Under the pieces are notes generated by a model that did not search any database, was not told the DNA's origin, and saw nothing but the letters and a program-made list of their open reading frames with translations. From Welwitschia mirabilis (lineage: Eukaryota > Gnetophyta > Gnetopsida > Welwitschiales): a stretch of 41,215 nt of DNA. The first letter of the stretch is position 1, and each line of letters begins with the position of its first letter. The translations under genes and the position numbers were made by a program. Below, one piece after another: positions 29,671 through 40,300 of this stretch. The stretch lies in NCBI GenBank assembly GCA_051453625.1, contig JBOZIK010000001.1, forward strand, positions 156,002,701 through 156,043,915, written 5' to 3'.

Positions 29671-32072
29671 ATACCTCATGGGGACTTACCCCAATGCCTA
29701 GATTTTATCTTAGATCTTTGAATCTTTGCTCGTCTAGAGCCTTCGTCATAATATCTACAATCTGCTTGTTAATGGATATATAATCTAGAGTAACGACATG
29801 ATTTTGGACCTGATCTCGTATAAAGTAATGCCTTATGTCTATGTGTTTGGTACAAGAGTGTCAACTAGGAGTTTTTGTTATATTTATGGCACTAATGTTG
29901 TCACAAAACATCCTGATAGTTTCATTCTTTATACCAAAATTTAACAGCATTCATTTCATCCAAAGTAATTGTGCACAACAGGCACCTGCTGCAATATACT
30001 CGGCTTCAGTGGTTGACAAAGAGGTTGTACTTTATTTCTTACTTAGTCAAGAGACCAAACAATTTCCAAGACAGAAGCATGCTCCACTTGTACACTTCCT
30101 GTCATCTATACAACCAGCCCAATCTGCATCATAGTATCCTACCAAATCAAGTAAGTATCATAAGGGTATAGTATACCATGATTTGGTGTGTATTTAATAT
30201 ATCAAAAAAAATTCTCTTAACACGAATCAGCTGAGATTCTCTGGGGTCTAATTGATATCTGGCACACACCCCTACAATGTAAGCTATATCAGGCCTACTT
30301 GTCGTCATGTACAAAAGACTACCAATCATCCCTTTATACAACTTTTAATCAACTTTTTTTCCTCCATCTTTGAAAATTTTCACATTTGTGGAGGAGGGGG
30401 TTCTAATATCTGCAGACTCCATCATACCATATTTCTTTAGCTTGTCTCTAGCATATTAAGATTGGCTTATAAAATTTCCAGATTTGGTTTGCTTGATCTA
30501 AAGACCCAAAAAGAATTCTCCTACTAGACTCATTTTAAATTTTATTTTTGCATTATCTCAGAGAAGTTATCAGGAAGAGTTAATTTTGTGGCACCAAATA
30601 CAATATCATCTACATAAATCTGAACTATGAAAATGTCCTTGCTATCACGTTTAATGAAAAGGGTTGGATCTACATTTCCTTTAGAAAATCCTTTTGAGAT
30701 GAGAAATGAGTTCAACATGTCAAACCATGTCCTTGGAGCCTGTTTGAATCCATAAAGAGCTTTGTTAAGCTTGTACACATAGTTAAGAAATTTTGGATCT
30801 ATAAAACCGGTGGTTGAGCAACATAGACCTCTTCATTAATATATCCATTCAAGAAAGCACCCTTAATGTCCATTTGATATAAGTTAATCTTATGAAAGCA
30901 TGCAAAAGCTAGTAACATGCGGATTGCTTCTAATCTTGCAACAAGAGCAAAAGTTTCAACATAGTCAATTTCTTCCTGTTGGCAATAGTAACCCTAGGCC
31001 ACTAATTGAGCTTTGTTTGCACTATGTTATTATGTTCATCTCTTTTGTTTTTGTAAACATACTTAGTTCCAATAACATTCTTGTTTGAAGGGGCAAGAAC
31101 GAGGTTCCAAACTTTATTCCTTTCAACTTGATTTAACTCTTTTTGCATAGCTATCATCCAGGCCTCATCATGTCCTGTCTCTTGAAAGGTCTAAAGCTCT
31201 AATTCAGAAACAAAGCAAAGGAAACTAACTAATGTGCTTTCCACTTCTTATGGTTGTTCCTTGAGTTGGATTACTAACAACATTGGTTTCAGGATGATCT
31301 CTTTTTATTCTTGGAGGGAGACATGAGCATCTGTTTGTGTATTTTTCTTCATTGTTGGATGTGGAAGGTTGATTATCTGTTCTAACTTCAACTTTAGGGG
31401 TTTCAACAATGACTTTTCCTTCTTCATCTCTTCTATGATCTTCAGAAATGTTTTGATTAGTTTCTTCTACTCTAATGCGGGCTGACTCTTCTACTCTATT
31501 GGAAGCTTTGTTGAACATTTTGTAAGCCTTACTAGTTGAAGAATAACCAAGAAAAATCCCTTCATCTGCCTTGGAATCAAACTTTCCTCTGGATGTTTAT
31601 CTCTAAGGATAAAACACCTACTTCCAAAGACCTTAAAGTAATATATTGTAGGTTTCTTGTCTTTCCAAAGTTCGTAAGTTTAGTACAAGGTCTAAGAAAC
31701 ACCCTGTTGCAAACATAACGTACAGTGTTTATTGCTTCAGCCCAAAGATGTTGAGGCAAAGATTATTCATTTAGCATAGTTCTAGCCATTTCAATTAAAA
31801 CTCGGTTCTTACGTTTAGCAACTCCATTTTGTTGTGAAGTTCTAGGGCTGAGAATTGATGGTTTATTCCATTTAAATCATGAAAGTTTTCAAACTTCTCA
31901 TTGTTGAATTCCCCTACACTATCAGAATGGATTGCTTTAATGCTAATAATCCTTTTCATTCTGAACCTTTTTGACTATTTTTAGAAACATAACATAAGCC
32001 TCATCTTTGCTAGTTAAAAAGGCTGCCCAAGTATATCATGAAAAATTATCAACAATAATCAGGAAGTATATC
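29671..32072 (-). pseudogene. Copia-C integrase end, RT and RNase H remnant
   Basis: The reading begins at YFLIIVDNFS inside the integrase core. It runs through EMARTMLNE, PQHLWAEAINTVRYVCNRVF (31759-31577), the linker (31518-31225), YKLNKALYGFKQAPRTWFDM and an intact Y-V-D-D box at 30605-30616 (30778-30542), then MYKGMIGSLLYMTTSRPDIA (30341-30147). RNase H blocks follow in broken frames: STTEAEYIAAGACCAQLLWM, FCDNISAINITK, TKHIDIRHYFI and IVDIMTKAL near 29740. Many stops and shifts occur throughout. It is the least catalytically damaged RT of the three sister copies, but still a pseudogene. Confidence 0.85.
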
Positions 32073-32520
32073 GTGTATGAAGGATCTATAGCACTGAACT
32101 TGGACATTAATAAAGTCGGGCACTGATCCTCTTCTCATTCTAGATCGGGACTCTTCGTATGAATTATCGCTATCACAAAGTCTTCAGAAGCACAGATACA
32201 GAGACATAATTCCTTCTGAAAAACAGGATTCATGGCTGGGAGGCACTTGCTACTATCTTCATGATTGTGTCAAATGCATCCCTTGCATTGCTTTATTCAG
32301 CTTCAAAGCTTGATGAGTGACACCGGCTATAAGAAACCAAGAATACAACATCTCACCAAGTTCACTTTACCTAGGAAAGATCTTAAGTCCTTTAATATGC
32401 TAGGTAGTGGTATCATTGTTATGGTTTCTTTCTCGGGATCATTAGCAACTACTTGATCCAATACTTCGCATCTCAAGAGCTTTACAAAAGTTACTCCAAT
32501 CTTACTTTCTCCTAGTCAGG
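32073..32520 (-). pseudogene. Ty3/gypsy RT-RNase H fragment
   Basis: The minus strand reads LKDLRSFLGKVN (codons near 32360-32395), the conserved end of gypsy RT, followed by decayed sequence and then CASEDFVIAIIH and a TLLMSKF block, which fit the start of gypsy RNase H (the F-A-S-E/D and F-M-S-K positions). Stops and shifts are present. The fragment ends abruptly at about 32072 against Copia-C integrase in the same orientation. It is the only gypsy coding sequence in the window. Confidence 0.55.
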
Positions 32521-33108
32521 TGAAATTCAGTGCTCTCTAAAGTGCGCAAAGATGTTGGATTTTCAATTGCATTGGTGGATCAAAATGCAAAGGGAGAATT
32601 GAGTATAAATCCAATTACAATGAATGAAACAATAGTTGTAATTAACTCTATTGTTTTACTATATCATGAAAAGATATTTATGATACTATGCATTGAATGT
32701 GTAATGTTCTTTGTTTTTGTTCATTGTCTTCTCAACTTGTTTTATAGAATGTGAAATGTCCTGATGGAATGTTTAATTATGGGTTAACTAAATTAATTAG
32801 GTTTATGATGTGTTGTATCCAACCTTTTCTCAAGGGTGAAGTCATTCAAGGCCTCAAGGGTGTTGTATCCAACCTTTCGACCTAGGTGCAGAGAGTTCCA
32901 AAGCACTTAAACTAATAAAAAGAGCTGTAACGAATCGGATAGTTTGAATTAAGCACAATATTGATTACAAATTTACAACAGTATGATGGCTTTTGGCATT
33001 TATTATAAAATTTTAAAGAATGTGAAATATTCATACTACATGATAAACATGTAACATTTTATTACACTTTCATAAAGTAGTAAAGAAATTAGCTGTGCCT
33101 ATTATTAC
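32521..33108. other. Unassigned AT-rich stretch
   Basis: I see no TE domain. A short open frame (32530-32754) has no recognisable family. The phrase GTGTTGTATCCAACCTTT occurs twice (about 32810 and 32860), a small local duplication. Confidence 0.4.
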
Positions 33109-33179
33109 CTTTTATCAGGATGAAACGATATGTATTTGTCAAGTAAAAGAAGAGCCTCTGATACGCTTAAATGTAAAAA
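33109..33179 (-). other. Exon-like segment, 71 nt, unidentified gene
   Basis: On the minus strand an acceptor TGTAATTGCAG precedes an open segment reading FLHLSV then SEALLLLDKYISFHPDK, followed by a donor GTAATAAT. It starts in phase 0, as the upstream candidate exon (33617-33661) would require. It is helical and Leu-rich. The plus strand of the same DNA is also open, so this is only a candidate. Confidence 0.3.
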
Positions 33180-33616
33180 CTGCAATTACACACCATAATC
33201 AGATATTAAAGGAGATAACAGTAGATGTGAACCCCGAAGACAAAGAATAATAATGTACACATAAACTTTTACCCAATTAGGATTGCATGAAAAATAAACC
33301 CTCTGTTTTGCAGGATAGTGTTTTCCTTGCATATCTGGTGGTTAATTGTATCAAGTTTTCTCTTAAGCCAATCGAACCAACGTATCCATATGAAATGCAT
33401 AACATTTTTGGGTATTTTCATAAGATAGGTCTAGCATTTTCACATAATTTACAGAATGTGTAGGACTCAAAACTGAATCTTGTAATGTTTATTATCTTTA
33501 TCACATGCAAGCATGAATGGGAATATATATAGTGAAAAAGACTTCATATTTTCTTTTTTTAACTTTTTTTTACCCGACTTGTAAACAGTTACACATCTAC
33601 AAATATGAGAACTCAC

Positions 33617-33661
33617 CGTTTCCAGATTAGCCATTTCAACCATATAAGCAGATGCAGGAAT
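33617..33661 (-). other. Exon-like segment, 45 nt, unidentified gene
   Basis: On the minus strand a branch-like CTAATAAC, a pyrimidine tract and CAG precede 15 open codons reading IPASAYMVEMANLET, followed by the consensus donor GTGAGT. Length is a multiple of three. I do not recognise the protein. It could be an exon of a host gene overrun by repeats, or a captured gene piece. Confidence 0.35.
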
Positions 33662-34934
33662 CTGAAGGAATAAATCATCAATGACAGTTATTAGAAAATA
33701 CCAATGCAGAGGATAATAGATCAGTAAAACAAAGTATCTTTTTTTTTCATGAAATTTTGAAATGCAAACAAGTGTCCAAGTTATTTGCTTAATCCTTAAG
33801 ACATGATTTCCATGTGATCAAAATCCAGCACAAACAAAGCATTTCTGAGTCATGTAATGCAAATAAGTGAAAAGTGCTAGAAAATAAACCATACCCAGTC
33901 AAAAGTATTTCAATATATAAAATTAAAAAGAAAAGAAATTTTAGCTATTTGTGTGTGGCAAATTTTAAGATGTTGGTTGATAAATTATGCAACCAAGAAA
34001 AGAATGAAAAGGCATCTGCCTTGATCTCAACAACATAACTAACTTTGCACAAAATTTAACTTGTCAAATCTTGGTAAGTCACTTGCTTTAACTCAGAATC
34101 AATGGGTCAAATCTGGTTTTCGTAAAAAAATTAAAGAAGTTTTGACTCGTGGAGTGAATCAAGTAACTCACAAGTTAGGCCAATCAATTTTTTTTAACTC
34201 TCTAACACAACAAAGAGTCAAAATTCTTTTTAATGTTTTTGACTTTTTAAAAAGGTGATTCTCTAACCATACCAAAAACAAATATATCACTAAAGACAAG
34301 ATTTTGACACTACGTTTTCCATATACAATAGTTTTTTACTCTTTTGAGTCTTATAAAACTAATATGTACTATATACACATCACCTTATGCATTAGGTCAC
34401 AGTTTGACCTTTTCCTTTAGTTCAAAACCAAAGATGTTTAGCATTAAATATTTATGCCTCTTTGCGTATAGTTTATGTAAATGGATTTTTACATTTTTTG
34501 AAATGCGTATATATGATTTACATATTTTGCTGTTAGTATGTTCATTAATTAAATTCATCATTTCATCATAAAGATTCATATTAGACTTCCTTGTCTAAAA
34601 GTTCATGTATAATCATAATCTAATAGTCCTTTGAATTCATTTTCCTACTAGTAAAATGTGTTAAAGTTGCATTTTATACAACAAAATTCATCTATAAAAC
34701 ATTAAAATTATCATGATTTTCATATTTTTTTTCCTTTGAGTTTTTAGCACAAACCAGTCGAAATCAAGAGAGTAGGTAAGTCATTGAATCACAAGTCACA
34801 TTTTAGTTTTCTTGTCAAGTTGCAGGTTGCAAGTTGTACTATTATGCACAATATTGTCATAAAATAACCAACAACATTAGGGAATGTAAGCAATGTATCA
34901 GATTGTTACATTAATGGAGGGACAATCAAAACAA
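33662..34934. other. Unassigned AT-rich stretch
   Basis: No TE domain and no convincing coding region. 34050-34250 contains several AAGTCA, TGACTC and GAGTCA words, which might be an old inverted-repeat element, but I could not define ends. Confidence 0.35.
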
Positions 34935-34945
34935 GATGAATGCTA

Positions 34946-35398
34946 AGAGTAAAATGTCGGCAGGCTCAAAAAGTCGTGTTAGGGAGACATGTCGCCATTG
35001 TGTCGGGAATATATCAAAGCAAAATGTTTGCAACTGTTTTTATCAAAAAAATGCAAAGCTTATTACTTGTATGAGATATGCAAACAATCAATGCTCTACT
35101 GGCAGAAATGGATTTTTCATTAGAAAATTGTGATGTTTCCCTTCAATTTTTCTCATTGTTCACTAGTCTGTTGCATAGAAAATAGGTTTTTTTGCCAGAA
35201 AGCGGTTTTAATGGTACCTGCATGAGACATTTTGAAAAGTCGTCAATATGTCAGTAAAAAGTCGGAAATGTCAGAAATTTCGCCGACTTTTTCAAAATGT
35301 CGGCAGAAAATGTCAGCCACCTTCAACATGTTTTCAAATTGCAAAAACGGTGACCTGTCGCCCTTTTTTGGCGACATGTCGCGACATTTTACTCTACG
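34946..35398. mobile_element. MITE with 14-bp terminal inverted repeats and 11-bp flanking repeats
   Basis: AGAGTAAAATGTCG at 34946-34959 is repeated in perfect inversion at 35382-35395. The flanks carry GATGAATGCTA at 34935-34945 and 35399-35409. The interior is full of GTCG, CGAC and ATGTC words, including GACATGTCGCC near both ends, so the ends fold on each other further. The length of about 453 bp, lack of coding and a 9-11 bp duplication suit a Mutator-like MITE. The three bases ACG between the right repeat and the flank are unexplained. Confidence 0.7.
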
Positions 35399-35466
35399 GA
35401 TGAATGCTACACTTGTTTGCAATGCAGTATTTACGAAGATGTCAAAGGAAACATTACAGACATAGA

Positions 35467-35879
35467 TGTTGATTCCATACATCCCTCTCTAAGAGTAGCC
35501 TCTTCAAAGAGTCATTATGATTTTTTGTATTTAAGATGTTTTGTTATTATATGAAGCTAAGCTTACTACTTTTCCTTTGTAATGTTATGTTTTAATGTTG
35601 GCCCTACTATGTAAAGTGTAGGTATGTTATAATGCTTCCTTTGGGTATTTATATTTTTAGTTAACAAGGTTATGTTAACTTATAATCAAAAAGCAATATA
35701 AGAGGCTCTTTCCTCATGTCTTTGAGGAGGGTTGTGGGATTTTATTGTTGTGTTCTCTGAAGCTTCATTAACAAAACTCCATGTTGCATTTCCATGGTTG
35801 TAGCCTAGAAAAAGGCTGAACTATCTAAACCTTTGTGTGCATTGGCTTTTGTTGTTGCCTTCTCCTTGTTTTTGTAACA
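35467..35879 (+). repeat. 5' LTR of Copia-D
   Basis: It runs from TGTTGATTCC (35467) to TTTGTAACA (35879), 413 bp, and is followed after two bases by the PBS. A TATA-like AATATAAGAGG lies at 35695-35705. The length is typical of short Tork-type LTRs. Confidence 0.65.
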
Positions 35880-35881
35880 AG

Positions 35882-35893
35882 TGGTATTACACC
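35882..35893 (+). promoter_or_regulatory. Primer-binding site of Copia-D (initiator Met tRNA type)
   Basis: TGGTATTACACC is a decayed TGGTATCAGAGC, the usual plant copia PBS, directly after the LTR end. Confidence 0.65.
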
Positions 35894-36059
35894 CAAGGGT
35901 TGCGCAAACCTAGGGTTTGGAAAATTAGTTCAGAAGTAGCTTTTGTGAGTGAGTGACTGACATTCATATGATGCAACTACATAGTGTTGGGAAAATGGAA
36001 AAGTTTCAATGATGTTACAGAGTAATAGAATGACTAAGGTTGACAAGTGAAAATTTGAT

Positions 36060-36412
36060 AAGAAGTACTGGGATGTACCCCTTGTGAAACGGGGACATGC
36101 CCCTTGTAAAACTAGGATGTCCCGCCTCTGAAATTGGGATGTCCCCCCTACTTTGCAGTCCTAAAGTACTGGGATGTTCACCATGTAAAACCGGGACGTC
36201 CCTCCCTCCCTTGCAGTCCCAAAGTACTAGGACGTTCCCCCTGTAAAACTAGGACATCCCCCCTCCCTTGCAGTCCCAAAGTACTAGGACGTCCCCCCTG
36301 TGAGATCGGGACGTTCCCCCTATGAAACTAGGATATCCCCCCTAGTAGTTTTGACAGAACAGTAATGATAAAAACCGGGATGTCCAGCCAGAAAGATGGG
36401 ACGTCCACCCAG
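36060..36412 (+). promoter_or_regulatory. GGACGTCC array with a 57/58-bp tandem repeat in the solo LTR
   Basis: About thirteen sites of the form GGGAYGTCC or GGACGTTCC occur here. A unit starting TTGCAGTCCYAAAGTACT repeats at 36153, 36211 and 36268 (period 58 then 57), each carrying two palindromes about 29 bp apart. The spacers differ completely from those in LTR G; only the palindrome is shared. Confidence 0.7.
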
Positions 36413-36558
36413 GCGAATGTTGGAGCGAAAATGTGAATCAAAATGACCGTTGGATTGCACACTTCAAGGCCCTAACGGCCAAGATACCTTCAAGGCATGC
36501 AAACCAAGTTGCAAAGCACTCCGAATGAGAATCTAACAGCTAGTTTTTCAAGGAACTC

Positions 36559-36565
36559 TATAAAA
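36559..36565 (+). promoter_or_regulatory. TATA box of the solo LTR
   Basis: TATAAAA in the context ACTCTATAAAATGAG, about 150 bp after the last palindrome of the array, as in LTR G. Confidence 0.6.
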
Positions 36566-37110
36566 TGAGTTGTGGCATTGTCAAAAGAGAGAACTGTAAT
36601 ATACTAATTTGAATTAATCTTGTTGTATCATTCTCTACTTATACTACACTGAGATGTCTACCTATTGTGGAGATATTGAATCTATAGTTGATGTAAGGCA
36701 TACAAACCATCAGGCCTTCTACTAGATTGATATTTTGTGAATGCTCATTAGATTGAGCAAGGTGAACCTTATGAGAAGGGTGTTGTAAAGTGACCCTTGG
36801 TGAAGGGTGTTGTTAAGTGACCCTCGATGAAGGGTTTTGTAAGTTGCCCTTAGAGAAGGGTGTTCTAAGGGAACCAAAAGGCTGAGAGCACATTGTTGCC
36901 CCCTGAGAGTGGAGTAGGGAGAGATTGCCGAACCACTATAAATCTCTGGTACACAGTTTCTATTTCTTTGATTCTTCTGCTTGCTTTTGTCAACTCTAAT
37001 TCATTTTCTTAAGCAAGATTTAGCTTTGGGAACTCATGTTAAATAAATAGTTATTTTTTAAATAACACCCTATTCACCCCCGCAAGGCACCATATGGTCC
37101 TAACACATAG

Positions 37111-37950
37111 CCCACTCATTGATTTCAGGCCTCCATTATGTTAGCATGTTCAATACAAATGAAGTAATGACAATGAAGACATATTGGAGCAAGCGAGTTG
37201 CCATTGAATGCTAACATTGACAGAATAGTTTAGAAACACGCCACCTGTATCTGATACAGATTTTAACAGTGCTTATCCTATTGCAAATTGGAAAGACATG
37301 GATCAAAATGTTCTACAATATCCGACACATTGTTTGAGTAATAACATCTTGAATGCCTATACAAAAGTAAAAATGACACGTAAGCTTCGGTAAGAGTTGA
37401 AACATCAATAGGATTAGCCATTGATACACATATTTGTGGCATTAAGTCAAGCATTTATATCAAAGATAAAGTAAGCGAGTCCTTTTCTAATGCATTTGGA
37501 TGAGACGTAAAATATCTTCTCTCAAGTAGATGATCTAGAATTATAGTTATTAAATGAATTGTGTGTTATTGCGATTCAAGTTTCCTTGTTGCCTAGCTGG
37601 AGTAGTGTGTTTACCTTGATTTTGACATCATCTATAAAGAACTTTAATGAGCGAGATAACTTGATATCTAGACTAATGAATGTTAAAAGCATGCTCTTGA
37701 TGAATCCTTCAGAGAAACTTTTGTAGTTCATGATAGGGTCATTTTCAATCTAAACATTAAGAGTGGGGTAGAATCAAAAGCAAAGGTAAAGCAGTTGGAC
37801 ATCATGAAGTTGCTTTTTGTACAAGGAGAAAGGTCATCTACAAATGGATTGTTATTTCATAAAGAACAAAAGGAAGAGGGAGATTCTAAGGATAAGCAGC
37901 ATGATTACTTCAAACAAAATAATGTTTCAAATGGTTAGGTTGGTGTTTTG
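37111..37950 (+). pseudogene. Copia-D gag remnant
   Basis: The sequence after the solo LTR continues the Copia-D leader into a broken gag. A WKDMD block near 37290 and a later segment (KEQKEEGDSKDKQHD near 37860) fit the position of gag in Tork-type elements, but no intact knuckle is visible. The frame is broken throughout. The call rests mainly on its position between leader and protease. Confidence 0.45.
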
Positions 37951-40300
37951 TTGATCGCTGATGATGGAGATGTCAATGTCTCCCAGTATTTAGTTCCTTA
38001 TATTTGGATATTTGACTTTAGTACCTCCTATGTTTATCCTAACAAGATGATGTTCTCTACTTATGAACCAATCCATGGAGGTCATGTCTAGCGAGGAGAG
38101 AATTATAATGTAAAATCATAGGGATAGGAAAAGCAGTGATGTAGCAAAGAATATCATCTCAACTAATATCTTAGATTATGCTAGTTTCAAGGTGACTTTT
38201 TGCATGGTTTCTTGGAAGATTGGAAAGAGAGATATGTTGATTACATGGGGTTAAGAAAGGATTCATGGACATTCTAAAGTTTGTACTTCATACTAGACAT
38301 GCCTATTTAGCAAAGAAGTGTGATATGGCATTATTGCACAAAAGCCTTGGATGATAATCTAGAATGAAGGTAGCCATTTNNNNNNNNNNNNNNNNNNNNN
38401 NNNNNNNNNNNNNNNNNNNNNNNNNNNNNNNNNNNNNNNNNNNNNNNNNNNNNNNNNNNNNNNNNNNNNNNNNNNNNNNNNNNNNNNNNNNNNNNNNNNN
38501 NNNNNNNNNNNNNNNNNNNNNNNNNNNNNNNNNNNNNNNNNNNNNNNNNNNNNNNNNNNNNNNNNNNNNNNNNNNNNNNNNNNNNNNNNNNNNNNNNNNN
38601 NNNNNNNNNNNNNNNNNNNNNNNNNNNNNNNNNNNNNNNNNNNNNNNNNNNNNNNNNNNNNNNNNNNNNNNNNNNNNNNNNNNNNNNNNNNNNNNNNNNN
38701 NNNNNNNNNNNNNNNNNNNNNNNNNNNNNNNNNNNNNNNNNNNNNNNNNNNNNNNNNNNNNNNNNNNNNNNNNNNNNNNNNNNNNNNNNNNNNNNNNNNN
38801 NNNNNNNNNNNNNNNNNNNNNNNNNNNNNNNNNNNNNNNNNNNNNNNNNNNNNNNNNNNNNNNNNNNNNNNNNNNNNNNNNNNNNNNNNNNNNNNNNNNN
38901 NNNNNNNNNNNNNNNNNNNNNNNNNNNNNNNNNNNNNNNNNNNNNNNNNNNNNNNNNNNNNNNNNNNNNNNNNNNNNNNNNNNNNNNNNNNNNNNNNNNN
39001 NNNNNNNNNNNNNNNNNNNNNNNNNNNNNNNNNNNNNNNNNNNNNNNNNNNNNNNNNNNNNNNNNNNNNGCCATTTCAAAAAAAGGGGAGAAAAGAACTC
39101 TCGCCTAAACTCTGTATTGTTTCCACTGATTCTTGTTTTGCTTTTGTTGTTAGTAAATGCGTCAATTTCAAAAGAAATAATACTTACCATAAGACTGGAA
39201 AACTAGAACCAACTCATTTTGATGTAATTGGTACCATTACTCTTGTTTCCCTAAGAGGCGAATAGTAATACGTTAGTTTTATTGATGACTCTGCTTGAAA
39301 AATTTGGTTGTTCCCTCCAAAGGCGGTACTCTTCAATGCTACATTATTTTTAAGGCAATAGTAAAACACCACTAACGTTGTAAGATTAGGTGTTCACTAA
39401 CAACTAATGAGGAAGAACAAGCCTCCTTTGTTTTGAAAAACTTTTGTAGAGAATCCAAAATTAGGCATCATAAAGATTGAGCTAGAATTACACAACAAAA
39501 TGAGCTTGAAAAAAAGCACAACAATGCTATTCTAAGAAGGCTAAGGACCGTGTTAGCACATCCAAGACTTCCAAAACCTTATGGGCTAAGATTAGCATGA
39601 CTACTTTTTTATCTCATAAATAGGTCCCCACATGTTGCATTAAAGAGGGATATAATAGTCACATTGTGTAAGAGTTCTATTTCATATTCACATCTTAGGA
39701 TTTTTTGATGTGACACATTTGGTCATTTGCAAAATAGACACAAATTGATGAAACGTTTGTGAAGATCCATGTTCCCTGTTGGAGATGATTGTGCCTATAT
39801 ACTATGGGATCATGTTGCTGAAAAGATAGTCCAACCGCAGAATGTCATTTTGTGGCTACACACAATGGGATCATGTGGCTGAAAAGACAGTCCAATCATG
39901 GAATAACACATTTCATGAGTAACAGGTAATAAAGCAAGTGTACATAGAAGTTAGTATAGTTAATTAGCTTGTAGCAGCAAGACTAGAGGTGAAAAGCCTT
40001 GAGCATTTCAATATCAAAATGAATATAGAATAAGGGAGCTTCTAATCCTAACGCTTTGCACAACCTTTTTCAAGATCCAAATCATGTTGACTTGGCAGAA
40101 ACAAATGAAACTAGAAATGATGAAAACGTGAAATGATGAAAGTGTTCCTCCTAATCTTGAACATAATTTTGCACCTGAGTCTAAACATGCACCAAAAGAA
40201 AAGCAAGGAGAGCAACAGGTTCCTATAGCACCTCTTCATATGGGGGTATATCTCCAACATTACTAAATCTCTTGTACGTTCTTTCCTATCTCTTCAATAA
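37951..40300 (+). pseudogene. Copia-D protease and integrase remnant
   Basis: Protease: WIFDFSTSYVYPNKMMFSTY (38005-38064); the catalytic Asp (38014-38016) is kept but the triad reads D-F-S. The pre-integrase region runs LWHYCTK.. into the N run at 38380, and resumes after it with VSKCVNFKR, then LEPTHFDVIGTI (near 39205), FIDDS, RHHKD, a decayed QQN block, LINRSPHVAL and LWDHVAEKIVQPQNVI (near 39800). These are integrase and post-integrase blocks in correct order, in shifting frames. Confidence 0.65.
38380..39069. other. Probable false gap: 690 N flanked by GCCATTT on both sides
   Basis: The base run GCCATTT ends the left flank (38373-38379) and starts the right flank (39070-39076). Merging them there gives a continuous pre-integrase reading with the expected spacing, so little or no sequence is missing. 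Confidence 0.55.

Larger units (their letters stand above)
26552..32072 (-). mobile_element. Copia-C: 5'-truncated SIRE-like element
   Basis: It is a third sister of A and B on the minus strand: integrase fragment (from 32072), linker, RT, RNase H, spacer, third ORF, polypurine tract and 3' LTR J (27604-26552). Its left end interrupts Copia-B integrase at 26551. Its right end passes directly into a gypsy fragment at about 32072, so gag, protease and 5' LTR are lost and no target duplication can be paired. Confidence 0.8.
35985..37105 (+). mobile_element. Solo LTR of the GGACGTCC family with exact CATAG target duplication
   Basis: It starts TGTTGGGAAAATGG and ends CACCATATGGTCCTAACA, 1121 bp. 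CATAG lies on both sides (35980-35984 and 37106-37110). No internal region remains, so the element was reduced to one LTR by recombination between its two LTRs. It holds a GGACGTCC array (36060-36412), a TATA box (36559-36565) and the conserved GCCGAACCACTATAAA block (near 36928). It interrupts the leader of Copia-D about 90 bp after the PBS, so it is younger than D. Confidence 0.9.

Noticed and set aside
33120-33253. Plus-strand open segment after an ATCAG acceptor, reading DETICICQVKEEP and ending at a stop
   Set aside because: It overlaps the minus-strand exon candidate, lacks partner exons on the plus strand and shows no family resemblance. Only one strand can be right, and the minus strand has better splice sites.
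36134-36325. 63-codon open frame with repeated CSPKVLGR
   Set aside because: It is a translation of the 57/58-bp tandem repeat in the solo LTR; the repeat length and lack of a stop in one frame explain it.
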